This document shows, piece by piece, positions 1-8,648 of a stretch of DNA of 33,678 nt. The notes under the pieces are model-generated. The model was not told where the DNA came from and ran no database searches. It was given only the letters and a program-made list of their open reading frames with translations. How positions within the stretch are numbered: position 1 is the first letter of the stretch; each line of letters starts with the position of its first letter. A program made the position numbers and the translations under genes. This DNA is from Streptomyces sp. UW30 (GTDB lineage Bacteria; Actinomycetota; Actinomycetes; Streptomycetales; Streptomycetaceae): contig NZ_RDBN01000005.1 of assembly GCF_008042075.1 (NCBI RefSeq), positions 455,508 to 489,185 on the forward strand, read 5' to 3'.

Positions 1-1223
1 GCTCGAAATCGCCGTCGGCGAAGATCACGTCACCGGCCGAGCCTCCCGGCCCCGCGTCCGGCGTGACCGGCATCGTCTCGCCCGGCGTCGGTGTCGCCAC
101 TAAGCAGCAGCGGCGCAAGCGGGCCAAGAGGGTGCTCTTCGTCGGGGCGCTGGTGCTGGCGCTGGTGTCCGGCGGCGTCGGAGGTGTCGTGGGGGCGTAT
201 CTGGAGCGCAACGGTGGCATGGGGGACGTCGAGCTGCCGCAGGCAGGGGCCGAGTCCGTCGGGCGGGCGCCGGACAGCGTCGCCGGGATCGCGGCGCGCG
301 CACTGCCCAGTGTCGTGACCCTGCATGTGAGCGGCAGCGAGGAGCAGGGCACCGGCACCGGCTTCGTGCTCGACGACCGAGGGCACATCCTCACCAACAA
401 CCACGTCGTCGAACCCGCGGGCGACGACGGCCGGATATCCGTGACCTTCCACAGCGGCGACACCGCCAAGGCCACCGTCGTCGGACGCGACAGCGGCTAC
501 GACCTCGCCGTCGTCAAGGTCTCCGACGTCAGCGGCCTCAAGCCCCTGCCGCTGGGCAACTCCGACAACGTCCAGGTCGGCGACCCGGTCGTCGCCATCG
601 GCGCCCCGTTCGACCTGGAGGGCACCGTCACCTCCGGCATCATCAGCGCCAAGGAGCGGCCGATCACGGCCGGCGGCGAGAGCGACGCGAGCGACGTGTC
701 GTACGTGGACGCGTTGCAGACCGACGCGCCCATCAACCCCGGCAACTCCGGCGGTCCCCTCCTCGATGCCCAGGCCCGTGTCGTCGGCATCAACTCCGCG
801 ATCCGTTCCGCCGACACCGGCTCCGACCTCGACGCCGGTCAGGCCGGCTCCATCGGCCTCGGCTTCGCCATCCCGGTCAACCAGGCCAAGCGCGTCGCCG
901 AGGAGCTGATCAACACCGGCCACGCGACCCACCCGGTCATCGGCGTCACCCTCGACATGGACTACGCCGGCGACGGCGCCCGCGTGGGCACCAAGGGCAG
1001 CGACGGCGGCGCCGCGGTCACCGGCGGCGGCCCCGGCGACAAGGCCGGCATCAAGCCGGGCGACGTCATCACCGAGGTCGACGGCCAGCGCGTCCACTCC
1101 GGTGAGGAACTCATCGTCAAGACCCGCGCCCATCGCCCCGGCGACCGGCTCGCACTGACCCTGGAGCGCGGCGGCAAGGAGATCACGATCTCGCTGACGC
1201 TGGGCTCGTCGGGCGGGGGCTGA
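1..1223 (+). CDS. htrA: HtrA/DegP-type trypsin-like serine protease with PDZ domain (5' partial)
   Basis: Membrane-anchored serine protease of the HtrA family, expected to act outside the membrane on misfolded or regulatory proteins. The frame is open to the window edge (first codon at base 3), so the true start is probably upstream; GTG 63 is the first internal candidate. Numbered from GTG 63: a basic stretch (residues 17-23), one membrane helix (about 23-46), a chymotrypsin-fold domain with His114 (TNNHVV), Asp147 (YDLAVVKV) and Ser229 (GNSGGPL), and a C-terminal PDZ domain at about 290-380. The pre-helix part is Ser/Pro/Ala-rich and looks disordered. tatB lies 217 bp downstream. In mycobacteria the same order sigE-rseA-htrA-tatB is known, so an ECF sigma factor and its anti-sigma factor may lie just upstream; this is inference. 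No clear terminator follows. Confidence 0.93.
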   Translation, partial: SKSPSAKITSPAEPPGPASGVTGIVSPGVGVATKQQRRKRAKRVLFVGALVLALVSGGVGGVVGAYLERNGGMGDVELPQAGAESVGRAPDSVAGIAARALPSVVTLHVSGSEEQGTGTGFVLDDRGHILTNNHVVEPAGDDGRISVTFHSGDTAKATVVGRDSGYDLAVVKVSDVSGLKPLPLGNSDNVQVGDPVVAIGAPFDLEGTVTSGIISAKERPITAGGESDASDVSYVDALQTDAPINPGNSGGPLLDAQARVVGINSAIRSADTGSDLDAGQAGSIGLGFAIPVNQAKRVAEELINTGHATHPVIGVTLDMDYAGDGARVGTKGSDGGAAVTGGGPGDKAGIKPGDVITEVDGQRVHSGEELIVKTRAHRPGDRLALTLERGGKEITISLTLGSSGGG

Positions 1224-1440
1224 TCGGGGCCGAGACTCACAGAAACGTCACACTGCACCTCGTCTCAGGCCCCCGTATGGGCTCTGACAAGGCAAACAAC
1301 CCGGAAAACCGCACGATCACCCGCATTCGGAGGCCTCGGGACAGTACCGGTCGTAGCGGATCGCCGGGTACCGTGGATGCGGCCCGGACCACGGAAGACC
1401 GCCGAGGGCCGAGGACCGAGGACATCGCAAGGAGCTTCAG

Positions 1441-1878
1441 GTGTTCAATGACATAGGACCGCTCGAGCTGGTGACGCTCATCGTCCTCGCCGTGCTCGTC
1501 TTCGGTCCGGACAAGCTCCCGAAGCTGATCCAGGACGTCACGCGGACGATCCGCAAGATCCGCGAGTTCTCGGACAGCGCCAAGCAGGACATCCGGCAGG
1601 AACTCGGCCCGGAATTCAAGGACTTCGAGTTCGAGGACCTGAACCCCAAGACGTTCATCCGCAAGCAGATGGACAACGACGAACTGGGGCTCAAGGAGAT
1701 CCGCAACGGCTTCGACCTGAAGAAGGAGATGGCCGAGGTCACCGACGCCGTCCACAGCCGTGAGTCGGAGTCGTCGTCCTCGTCCTCGTCCGGCTCCTCG
1801 GGCGGCAGCATCGACATGACGAAGAAGCCCGAGACCGCCCGTGAGGAGCGCCCGCCCTACGACGCGGACGCCACCTGA
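1441..1878 (+). CDS. tatB: Sec-independent (Tat) protein translocase subunit TatB
   Basis: Component of the twin-arginine translocase, which moves folded proteins across the membrane; TatB with TatC receives the Tat signal peptide. The 145-residue product has the classic layout: short N-terminus, one hydrophobic helix (about 5-22), the FGPDKLP hinge, then an amphipathic helix with alternating Lys, Arg and acidic residues (25-55), and a polar tail with a run of serines (about 110-122). The start is GTG 1441, supported by AAGGAG at 1429-1434, six bases upstream. TatA would be shorter, and the extended acidic C-terminal half favours TatB. tatA and tatC are not in this window. It follows the protease gene on the same strand after 217 bp and probably has its own promoter, which I could not place. 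Position next to htrA and mrp matches other actinobacteria. Confidence 0.95.
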   Translation: MFNDIGPLELVTLIVLAVLVFGPDKLPKLIQDVTRTIRKIREFSDSAKQDIRQELGPEFKDFEFEDLNPKTFIRKQMDNDELGLKEIRNGFDLKKEMAEVTDAVHSRESESSSSSSSGSSGGSIDMTKKPETAREERPPYDADAT

Positions 1879-2105
1879 GCCGTACGAACACGGGAGCGGA
1901 CACCACTCGTACGTGACGCTTCTCATACTCCGCCCGGGTCGCACACGGCCAGAACCCGCCCTCCGCGCGCCCCACGCGCCGGGCGGTTTCCCTGCTGCTC
2001 GAAGCGGTGTGGCTATGCTGCCGAGTTGTTGTGCGGACCGGACGAGTACGCCCGAAGGGGGGCGGGCCGGGCTGGTCCGGCGAGAGCGAGGAGGCGTCCG
2101 GGCAC

Positions 2106-2774
2106 ATGGAGACGACGAGTCAGACGACGAGTCGCGCAGTCGCGCAGGACACGGCCGCGGAGAGCGGACAGCAGTTCCCCTCTGCCCGGCGCACGGTCGA
2201 CGGCTACCTGCTGGCGCCCTTCCCGTGGTACGGCCTTGACGAGGCCTTCACGGGGCCGCGCTGGCTGATGCAGGTCGGGACGGCGGCCGACGGGGCCGTG
2301 GAACACGGATCGATCGGACACGGGGACGAGCCCTCCGTGCGGAGCGAGTCGACGGAGGACCGGGAGAAGTTCGCGGTCGTGGTGACCGTCGCCGCGAATC
2401 CCTCCCGGCGCAGCGCGGACGGCACGGGGCTGCTGGAGGCCACGTCGGTGTCCTCGGCGGCGTGGCTCGCGGGGGTGGGGCTGCTGACGTTCACCTGGCC
2501 GGGGCAGATGGATCACTCGCTGCGGGACGACTGGCTGGAGCAGCAGACGGAGACCGCGTGGGCCCTGGCCGACGATCTGGCCGGGGCGGCGTGGTCGACG
2601 TTGTCCCTGCCGGTGGATGGGGTGCCTACGCCCTTCCATTACCGGGAGTCCGAGTTCGGGTGGGTGCTTGCCGGGTCCACTCAGGCGGGCGTGCACGTGG
2701 GGGCGTACGGGCGGGGGATGAGCGCGTATGGGCTCGGCTTCGCCGTGATCAAGGACATCAGCGCGTACGCCTAG
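2106..2774 (+). CDS. Conserved hypothetical protein (222 aa)
   Basis: I do not recognise a characterised family. The start is taken as ATG 2106, with GAGGAG at 2088-2093 (12 bases, rather far); an upstream GTG at 2007 would add 33 residues of unlikely composition. The protein is soluble, with no signal peptide or membrane helix. It has a polar N-terminus (Thr/Ser/Ala-rich, residues 1-25), then mixed alpha/beta sequence rich in Trp and Gly, including GRGMSAYGLGFAV near the C-terminus. Codon use is typical of the neighbours, so the gene is very likely real. It sits between tatB and the convergent mrp gene, separated from mrp by two hairpins. Its start and end fit a single-gene transcript or read-through from tatB. 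Confidence 0.8.
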   Translation: METTSQTTSRAVAQDTAAESGQQFPSARRTVDGYLLAPFPWYGLDEAFTGPRWLMQVGTAADGAVEHGSIGHGDEPSVRSESTEDREKFAVVVTVAANPSRRSADGTGLLEATSVSSAAWLAGVGLLTFTWPGQMDHSLRDDWLEQQTETAWALADDLAGAAWSTLSLPVDGVPTPFHYRESEFGWVLAGSTQAGVHVGAYGRGMSAYGLGFAVIKDISAYA

Positions 2775-2800
2775 CCGGCGGGGCTGAGCCGAAGTGATGA

Positions 2801-2826
2801 GGGGCGCCGTTGGGATTCGGCGCCCC
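2801..2826 (+). terminator. Hairpin terminator after the 222-aa gene
   Basis: Perfect 8-bp stem GGGGCGCC (2801-2808) with GGCGCCCC (2819-2826) around a 10-base loop, 26 bp after the stop codon, followed by TTCGTCG. There is no long T-run, as is usual for streptomycete terminators. It could act in both directions, since mrp converges from the right. Confidence 0.75.
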
Positions 2827-2863
2827 TTCGTCGTGGGGGCTTCGGTGTCATCGGCGGCTGCGG

Positions 2864-2913
2864 GTCGTGGTGGGTTGCTCGCGCGGTTCCCCGCGCCCCT
2901 GACGGGGCGCTCC
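2864..2913. repeat. Streptomyces-type dispersed intergenic element with terminator-like hairpin
   Basis: The core CGCGGTTCCCCGCGCCCC followed by a GCGCCCC (2893-2899), TGAC loop, GGGGCGC (2904-2910) hairpin lies immediately downstream of the mrp stop on the minus strand. From memory, very similar strings occur many times between Streptomyces genes; I cannot verify copy number here. It probably serves as the mrp terminator. A related element is at 11887-11949. Confidence 0.6.
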
Positions 2914-2927
2914 CCCGGAGGGCGTTC

Positions 2928-4061
2928 TCAGAACTTGTTGCGCGGCGTGATGCCCAGGGACATGCCCGACAGGCCCCGCTGCCGGCCGCCCAGCTTGCCC
3001 GCGATCGCTCGCAGGGCCGAGCCCGCCGGGCTGTCCGGGTCCGTCAGGACGACCGGCTTGCCCTCGTCGCCGCCCTCGCGGAGGCGGACGTCGATCGGGA
3101 TGTTGCCGAGGACCGGGACGTTCGCGCCGGTCGTGCGGGTGAGGCCGTCGGCCACGGACTGGCCGCCGCCCGTGCCGAAGACGTCGACCATCTCGCCGCA
3201 GTGCGGGCAGGGCAGGCCGGACATGTTCTCGACCACGCCGACGATCTTCTGGTGGGTCTGGACGGCGATGGAGCCGGCCCGCTCGGCGACCTCGGCGGCC
3301 GCCTGCTGAGGCGTGGTGACGACGAGGATCTCCGCGTTCGGGACCAGCTGGGCCACCGAGATCGCGATGTCGCCCGTGCCCGGGGGCAGGTCGAGCAGCA
3401 GGACGTCCAGATCGCCCCAGTACACGTCCGCCAGGAACTGCTGCAGCGCGCGGTGGAGCATCGGGCCGCGCCAGACCACCGGGGCGTTGCCCGGCGTGAA
3501 CATGCCGATGGAGATGACCTTCACGCCGTTCGCGGACGGCGGCATGATCATGTTCTCGACCTGGGTCGGACGCCCGTCCGCGCCCAGCATCCGCGGCACG
3601 CTGTGGCCGTAGATGTCGGCGTCGACGACGCCCACCTTGAGGCCGTCGGCCGCCATCGCCGCCGCCAGGTTCACCGTCACCGAGGACTTGCCGACGCCGC
3701 CCTTGCCGGAGGCGACCGCGTACACGCGGGTCAGCGAGCCGGGCTTGGCGAAGGGGACCTCGCGCTCGGCGGTGCCGCCGCGCAGGGCGTTCGCCAGCTC
3801 CTTGCGCTGCTCGTCGCTCATCACGTCGAGCGTGACGTCGACGCGGGTGACGCCCTCGACCGCGGAGACGGCGTCCGTCACGCGCTGCGTGATCGTCTCG
3901 CGCATCGGGCAGCCGGAGACCGTCAGGTACACGGTGACCGCGACCGCACCGTCCGCACCGATCTCCACCGACTTGACCATCCCGAGTTCCGTGATGGGGC
4001 GGTTGATCTCGGGGTCGTTCACCGTCGCCAGTGCTTCGCGCACCGCGTCTTCCGTAGCCAT
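2928..4061 (-). CDS. mrp: Mrp/ApbC-family P-loop ATPase, iron-sulfur cluster carrier
   Basis: Mrp/NBP35-type protein that binds and delivers Fe-S clusters in the cytoplasm. The 377 residues contain an N-terminal MIP18 (DUF59) domain (about 4-85, with Cys51 in SGCPM), then a deviant Walker A of the MinD/Mrp type, GKGGVGKS (119-126), the switch region DLPPGTGD (224-231), and the CPHC pair Cys285/Cys288 that bridges the cluster in this family. The start is ATG at 4061. It is transcribed opposite to tatB; association of mrp with the htrA-tatB region is known in actinobacteria. The stop lies 18 bp from an intergenic hairpin that probably terminates it. The neighbouring DUF1003 gene ends 43 bp upstream of its start on the same strand, so co-transcription with the magnesium-related genes is possible. 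Confidence 0.95.
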   Translation of the reverse strand: MATEDAVREALATVNDPEINRPITELGMVKSVEIGADGAVAVTVYLTVSGCPMRETITQRVTDAVSAVEGVTRVDVTLDVMSDEQRKELANALRGGTAEREVPFAKPGSLTRVYAVASGKGGVGKSSVTVNLAAAMAADGLKVGVVDADIYGHSVPRMLGADGRPTQVENMIMPPSANGVKVISIGMFTPGNAPVVWRGPMLHRALQQFLADVYWGDLDVLLLDLPPGTGDIAISVAQLVPNAEILVVTTPQQAAAEVAERAGSIAVQTHQKIVGVVENMSGLPCPHCGEMVDVFGTGGGQSVADGLTRTTGANVPVLGNIPIDVRLREGGDEGKPVVLTDPDSPAGSALRAIAGKLGGRQRGLSGMSLGITPRNKF

Positions 4062-4104
4062 AAGGACGATGGTACGGCGCGGTAGCCATGCCCCGGTAAG
4101 CCCG

Positions 4105-4716
4105 TCAGCGGTCGTCTACGTCACGTCCGCGCGACCGATCTGCCGGGAATACCCCGTGCTCGTGGTGACTGTTGTGCCGGTGACCGTTGTGGCGCTCCTC
4201 CAGCTCCTTGGTCAGGTCCTGGAGCTCCGAGCGCATCCAGTCCCGGGTGGCCACCTCGCCCAGGCCGATCCGCAGGGCGGCGATCTCGCGGGTCAGGTAC
4301 TCGGTGTCGGCGATAGACCGCTCGTTCTGCTTGCGGTCCTGTTCGAGGTTGACCCGGTCGCGGTCGTCCTGCCGGTTCTGCGCGAGCAGGATCAGCGGGG
4401 CCGCATACGAGGCCTGGAGCGAGAGCATCAGGGTCAGGAAGATGAACGGGTACTCGTCGAACTTCAGGTCGCCGGGCGCGAAGATGTTCCACAGCACCCA
4501 CACGATGATGACGACCGTCATCCAGACGATGAACCGTCCGGTGCCCAGGAAGCGCGCGATGCGCTCCGAGAGCCGTCCGAAGGCCTCCGGGTCCCACTCG
4601 GGCAGGATGCGGCGGCGCGGCGGGCGGGGTTGGTCGAGGCGCGCGCGGGGCGCCCGGGAGGCCGCGGTGGCGCCCGTCGCTGTGCGCTCGCGCGTGCTCT
4701 CACGCTCATGCGCCAT
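4105..4716 (-). CDS. DUF1003 family membrane protein
   Basis: Integral membrane protein of unknown function (203 aa). It has a basic, Arg/Pro-rich N-terminus (1-45), two membrane helices (about 62-80 and 91-112) joined by a short polar turn, then an amphipathic segment with NRQDDRDRV and a charged helical tail ending in His-rich sequence (HNGHRHNSHHEHG). Two helices followed by the Q-N-R-Q-x-x-R-D motif are the DUF1003 hallmark. The start is ATG 4714-4716; it overlaps the last 11 bases of the upstream MgtE-like gene, so translation is probably coupled and both proteins are likely made together. The pairing suggests a role in divalent-cation handling, but this is guilt by association. The His-rich tail could bind metal. 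Confidence 0.92.
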   Translation of the reverse strand: MAHERESTRERTATGATAASRAPRARLDQPRPPRRRILPEWDPEAFGRLSERIARFLGTGRFIVWMTVVIIVWVLWNIFAPGDLKFDEYPFIFLTLMLSLQASYAAPLILLAQNRQDDRDRVNLEQDRKQNERSIADTEYLTREIAALRIGLGEVATRDWMRSELQDLTKELEERHNGHRHNSHHEHGVFPADRSRGRDVDDR

Positions 4717-6013
4717 GCGCCGACACCCCCTCGCCCGCGCCCCCGCCGGGCTCCTCGTCCAGGTGGAACTCCGTCTCCCGCCAGTCCTCGGGCAGCATGT
4801 GGTCCAGTACGTCGTCCACGGTGACCGCGCCCAGCAGCGACCCGGAGTCGTCCACGACGGGCGCCGCGACCATGTCGTACGTCGCGAAGAACCCGGCGAC
4901 CACCGGCAGCGCGGCATCCGGCTCCAGGGCTTCGAGGGCCTCGTCGAGCAGCGCGCTGACCAGGGTGTACGGCGGGTCGCGCAGCAGGCGCTGGAAGTGG
5001 ACCGTGCCGAGGTACTTGCCGGTGGGCGTCTCGTCGGGCGGGCGGCACACGTAGACCTGGGCGGCGAGCGCGGGGGACAGGTCGGGGTTGCGGACGCGGG
5101 CGAGGGCGTCGGCGACCGTGGCGTCGGGGCGCAGGATGATCGGCTCGGTCGTCATCAGACCGCCGGCCGTGTGCTCCTCGTACGCCATCAGGCGGCGCAT
5201 GTCGGCCGCGTCGGCGGGCTCCATCAGGCTCAGCAGCCGCTCCTGCTCGTCCGGCGGGAGCTCGCCCAGCAGGTCGGCCGCGTCGTCCGGGTCCATGGCC
5301 TCCAGGACGTCGGCGGCGCGCTCCTCCTTCAGCTTGCCGAGGATCTCGATCTGGTCGTCCTCGGGGAGCTCTTCGAGTACGTCGGCGAGGCGGTCGTCGT
5401 CGAGGGCGGCGGCGACCTCGGCGCGGCGCTTGGGGGAGAGGTGGTGCAGGACGTTGGCGAGGTCGGCGGGGCGCAGCTGCTCGAAGGTGGCGAGGAGGCT
5501 CTCCGCGCCCTGTCCCTGTTCCTCCAGGGAGAAGCCGGTGACGGCGGACCACTCGACGGTCAGCGACTCGCCCTTGGCCCGTCGCAGCGGGCCGCTCCTG
5601 CCGCCCTTGCGGACGAAGACCTTGTCGATCTCCCAGTCCCGGCGGGCCGGCAGCTGCCCGACCGACAGATCGAGGACGGTGACGTCCTCGCCCGTCTCGA
5701 CGAGGGTGACGCGCCGGTCGAGGAGCTCGCCGAAGACCAGGCGCTCGGTGGGGCGCTGCTCGAAGCGGCGGACGTTGAGCACGCCGGTGGTGATGACCTG
5801 GCCGGACTCGATACCGGTCACGCGGGTCATGGGCAGGAAGATGCGGCGCCGGGTGGAGAGTTCGACGACGAGGCCGAGCAGCCGCGGGGGGCGTCGGCCG
5901 ACGCGGAGCATGACGACCAGATCGCGCACGCGGCCCACCTGGTCGCCGTTCGGGTCGAAGACGGCGATGCCGGCGAGATGCGAGACGAAGATCCGGGGAG
6001 CGCCGGCTGCCAT
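4706..6013 (-). CDS. MgtE-like intracellular domain protein (PRC-barrel + MgtE_N + CBS), no transporter domain
   Basis: Soluble 435-residue protein built like the cytosolic sensor half of the MgtE magnesium channel. PRC-barrel-like beta segments occupy about 8-60 and 85-165 (FDPNGDQVGRVRDLVV), an MgtE_N helical repeat about 175-275 with EELPEDDQ and GELPPDEQ motifs, then the HTAGGLM linker and a CBS pair to about 405. The five-helix membrane domain of true MgtE is absent, so it is more likely a regulator or sensor than a channel. The start is ATG 6011-6013, chosen over an ATG 33 bases upstream because AAAGGAG precedes it at proper distance. It overlaps the downstream DUF1003 gene by 11 bases. 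CorA lies 1.5 kb away on the same strand. Confidence 0.9.
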   Translation of the reverse strand: MAAGAPRIFVSHLAGIAVFDPNGDQVGRVRDLVVMLRVGRRPPRLLGLVVELSTRRRIFLPMTRVTGIESGQVITTGVLNVRRFEQRPTERLVFGELLDRRVTLVETGEDVTVLDLSVGQLPARRDWEIDKVFVRKGGRSGPLRRAKGESLTVEWSAVTGFSLEEQGQGAESLLATFEQLRPADLANVLHHLSPKRRAEVAAALDDDRLADVLEELPEDDQIEILGKLKEERAADVLEAMDPDDAADLLGELPPDEQERLLSLMEPADAADMRRLMAYEEHTAGGLMTTEPIILRPDATVADALARVRNPDLSPALAAQVYVCRPPDETPTGKYLGTVHFQRLLRDPPYTLVSALLDEALEALEPDAALPVVAGFFATYDMVAAPVVDDSGSLLGAVTVDDVLDHMLPEDWRETEFHLDEEPGGGAGEGVSAHGA

Positions 6014-6235
6014 GGCTTCAGGCTCCTTTGCGTGCGGGGTGTGCACTGGTGCTGTCGCGGCTGCGCTGACCGTGCCGCATATCCGAATTGCCCGCTCGGT
6101 TGGGCTTCAGGCTAGCCCGTCCGGATCCGATACGCCCTGGTGAGAGGTGCGGACGGACTGGCTCCGCGGGGGTGGTGACGGGCCGGTACGCTGCGTACGC
6201 CGCTCAGGTCCCACGACAGAAAGGCAGCCCCACCT

Positions 6236-6982
6236 GTGACTGCGATTCCCCAGGGTCGTACGCGCCGGGCAGCGTTGGTGACCGCCATGTGCGCCCTGGT
6301 CGTGTCGGGAATGGGACTGACGGGATGCAGTGAGGACCCGGACGAGGGCACCAACGGCGTCGGCAAGCTGCCGCCCGCCGAGATCCAGCGCAAGACCCGT
6401 ACGGCCGCGGTCTCCGCCGAAGCGGTGCACCTCACCGGGAACGTCGTCACCAGTGGGCGCACCTACAAACTCGACATGCAGCTGAAGGCCGACGGTGCGA
6501 CCGGGTCGGTCACCGCGCAGGGCTCCACGTTCCAGCTGCTGCGGATCGGCGAACAGCTGTATCTGAAGGCCGACGCCGGCTTCTGGAGCGACGCGGGCAA
6601 CGACGGCAAGGCGGACGCCGCCGCAGTGGACAAGCTGAACGGCAAGTTCGTGAAGGTGCCGCAGGGCGACCCGGCGTACAAGAAGTTCAGCGGCTTCACC
6701 GACAAGGGCGTGCTCATCGACGGCCTGCTGACGCTGCACGGCAAGCTGGCGACCGACGGCCACTACGAGCAGGCGGGCGTCCGCACGATCCGCATCACCG
6801 GCGACAAGGGCTCCGGCGGCACCCTCGACGTCTCCCTGGAGGGCACCCCGTACCCGCTCCTGCTGACCCGGGCGGGCGGCGCGGGCACCCTGACCTTCTC
6901 CGCCTGGGGTGAGGATTTCGCCCTGGCGAAGCCGAGCAAGGGCGAGACGGTCGACTACGGCAAGCAACTGCCGACGTCGTGA
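6236..6982 (+). CDS. LppX/LprAFG-like lipoprotein
   Basis: Secreted lipoprotein of 248 residues. It starts at GTG 6236 with AAAGG about 11 bases upstream. The signal peptide has RTRR (8-11), a hydrophobic core (12-27) and a lipobox L28-T29-G30 before Cys31, which would be lipidated. The twin arginine just before the core could route it through Tat, which exports many Streptomyces lipoproteins. The mature part has KTRTAAVSAEAVHLTGNV and repeated beta-strand spacing typical of the LppX_LprAFG fold, a half-barrel that holds lipids or other hydrophobic ligands in mycobacteria. The ligand here is unknown. It is divergent from the MgtE-like gene (222-bp shared upstream region) and converges on the 170-aa gene, with only 4 bp between stop codons. 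Confidence 0.87.
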   Translation: MTAIPQGRTRRAALVTAMCALVVSGMGLTGCSEDPDEGTNGVGKLPPAEIQRKTRTAAVSAEAVHLTGNVVTSGRTYKLDMQLKADGATGSVTAQGSTFQLLRIGEQLYLKADAGFWSDAGNDGKADAAAVDKLNGKFVKVPQGDPAYKKFSGFTDKGVLIDGLLTLHGKLATDGHYEQAGVRTIRITGDKGSGGTLDVSLEGTPYPLLLTRAGGAGTLTFSAWGEDFALAKPSKGETVDYGKQLPTS

Positions 6983-6986
6983 GCGG

Positions 6987-7499
6987 CTAGCCGCGCCGCT
7001 TCTTCTTCAGCAGCAGCCGCGGAAGCCCCGCGGGGATCGGCTGACGTGTGGTCGCCGGGGACGGCAGCGGCGCCTCGGCCAGGGAGCCGTCCGGCAGCGG
7101 TGCGGTGGCTCCCGTCGGCTCCAGCCGCAGCACCCGGCACTCACGTGCCCAGCGGGCCGGCATGGCCTCGCCGTCGGGGGCGTTCAGGCGCTTGCCCTTC
7201 AGCTCGGCGACCGTCGCCTCCCACTCCTCGGAGTCCGGCGCGAGCTCGACGACCTTCGCCGCCCAGGAGACCAGCCGGCCGCCCTTGTCCTTGCTGCGGA
7301 CCGTCACCTCGGCCTCGCCCCCGTCGGCCAGCCCCGGCAGCGGCTGCTCACCGGGGCCGTCGCCGACGACACACGCCGCACCCTCGTGCCACACGTGCCA
7401 CAGCGCCCGGGCCGGGACCCCGGGTCCGGCGACCCAGATGAGGCCGGACTTCTTCGTGGCCTCCTCGACGAGGGCCTGGTCGAGCAGCTCGCTTGTCAT
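6987..7499 (-). CDS. Conserved hypothetical protein (170 aa)
   Basis: Not assigned with confidence. The pattern GLIWVAGPG, ALWHVWHEG, CVVGDGPGEQPLPGL, EAEVTVRSKDKGGRLVSW and a Trp late in the domain suggests a small beta-barrel and is weakly reminiscent of the FMN-binding split barrel of pyridoxamine-phosphate-oxidase relatives. That is a guess from strand spacing only. There is no signal peptide or membrane helix. The C-terminus ends in a basic KKKRRG patch. The start is ATG 7497-7499. The gene ends 4 bp from the convergent lipoprotein stop, with no room for a separate terminator. It lies 33 bp downstream of corA on the same strand, so it is probably co-transcribed with corA. Confidence 0.82.
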   Translation of the reverse strand: MTSELLDQALVEEATKKSGLIWVAGPGVPARALWHVWHEGAACVVGDGPGEQPLPGLADGGEAEVTVRSKDKGGRLVSWAAKVVELAPDSEEWEATVAELKGKRLNAPDGEAMPARWARECRVLRLEPTGATAPLPDGSLAEAPLPSPATTRQPIPAGLPRLLLKKKRRG

Positions 7500-7532
7500 G
7501 GCCCCAAGACTATCCAGCGGTGACCCGACCGC

Positions 7533-8648
7533 TCAGAGCCAGCCGTTGCGCTTCAGCGTGCGGTGGATACCGATACAGATCACCGCAGTGATCCCGAGCA
7601 CCATCGGATACCCGAACTTCCAGCGCAGCTCCGGCATGTAGTCGAAGTTCATCCCGTACACACCGCACACCATCGTCGGTACGGCGATGATCGCGGCCCA
7701 CGAGGTGATCTTCCGCATGTCCTCGTTCTGCGCGACGGACGCCTGCGCCAGGTTGGCCTGGAGGATGGAGTTCAGCAGTTCGTCGAAGCCCATGACCTGC
7801 TCCTGCACCCGGGCCAGGTGGTCGGCGACATCCCGGAAGTACTTCTGGATGTCCGGGTCGATCAGCCGCATCGGCCGCTCGCTCAGCAGCTGCATGGGCC
7901 GCAGCAGGGGCGAGACCGCGCGCTTGAACTCCAGCACCTCGCGCTTGAGTTGGTAGATCCGCCCCGCGTCCGTACCGCGCGGCGAGCCCTTGCGCCCCGG
8001 CGAGAAGACCTCGGTCTCCACCTCGTCGATGTCGTCCTGCACCGCGTCGGCGACGGCCACATACCCGTCGACGACATGGTCGGCGATGGCGTGCAGCACC
8101 GCCGACGGGCCCTTGGCGAGCAGCTCGGGGTCGTCCTGGAGGCGGTGCCGCAGCGCGCGCAGCGAGCCCTGCCCGCCGTGCCGGACGGTGATGAAGAAGT
8201 CCCGTCCGGTGAAGCACATGACCTCGCCGGTCTCGACGATCTCACTGTTGGCGGTGAGTTCGTCGTGCTCGACGTAGTGGATGGTCTTGAAGACGGTGAA
8301 CAGCGAGTCGTCGTAGCGCTCCAGCTTCGGGCGCTGGTGCGCCTGCACCGCGTCCTCGACGGCCAGCGGGTGCAGCCCGAACTCGCTTGCGATACCGGCG
8401 AACTCGGCCTCGGTCGGCTCGTGCAGACCGATCCAGACGAAGCCGCCGTCCCGGCGCACCCGGCGCATCGCCTCGTGCGGGGTGAGGGGCCCCGGACTCT
8501 GGACCCGGGCGCCGTGCCGGTAGACGGCGCAGTCGACGACGGCCGAGGGCGTCGCCGGGTCGCGGGTGGTGTCGTAGGCGCCGTTGTCCTTGCGCAGCGA
8601 GACGCGGGACGGGCGGACCACGGCACGCAGATCGCGGATCATCGACAT
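7533..8648 (-). CDS. corA: CorA-family magnesium/cobalt transporter
   Basis: Inner-membrane pentameric cation channel of the CorA metal-ion transporter family, 371 residues. The large cytoplasmic N-terminal domain includes the EFGLHPLAVEDAV segment typical of CorA, a long charged stalk helix (about 225-310), and two C-terminal helices. The signature YGMN, with Gly332-Met333-Asn334, lies at the end of the first helix and forms the selectivity filter; a short basic tail RTLKRNGWL follows. The start ATG 8646-8648 is preceded by AAGGAG seven bases upstream; longer readings to 8771 lack this support. The transcript probably has a long leader (see 8908-8955 and 8979-9028). The downstream 170-aa gene is 33 bp away. 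Together with the MgtE-like and DUF1003 genes this makes a magnesium-themed neighbourhood. Confidence 0.95.
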   Translation of the reverse strand: MSMIRDLRAVVRPSRVSLRKDNGAYDTTRDPATPSAVVDCAVYRHGARVQSPGPLTPHEAMRRVRRDGGFVWIGLHEPTEAEFAGIASEFGLHPLAVEDAVQAHQRPKLERYDDSLFTVFKTIHYVEHDELTANSEIVETGEVMCFTGRDFFITVRHGGQGSLRALRHRLQDDPELLAKGPSAVLHAIADHVVDGYVAVADAVQDDIDEVETEVFSPGRKGSPRGTDAGRIYQLKREVLEFKRAVSPLLRPMQLLSERPMRLIDPDIQKYFRDVADHLARVQEQVMGFDELLNSILQANLAQASVAQNEDMRKITSWAAIIAVPTMVCGVYGMNFDYMPELRWKFGYPMVLGITAVICIGIHRTLKRNGWL

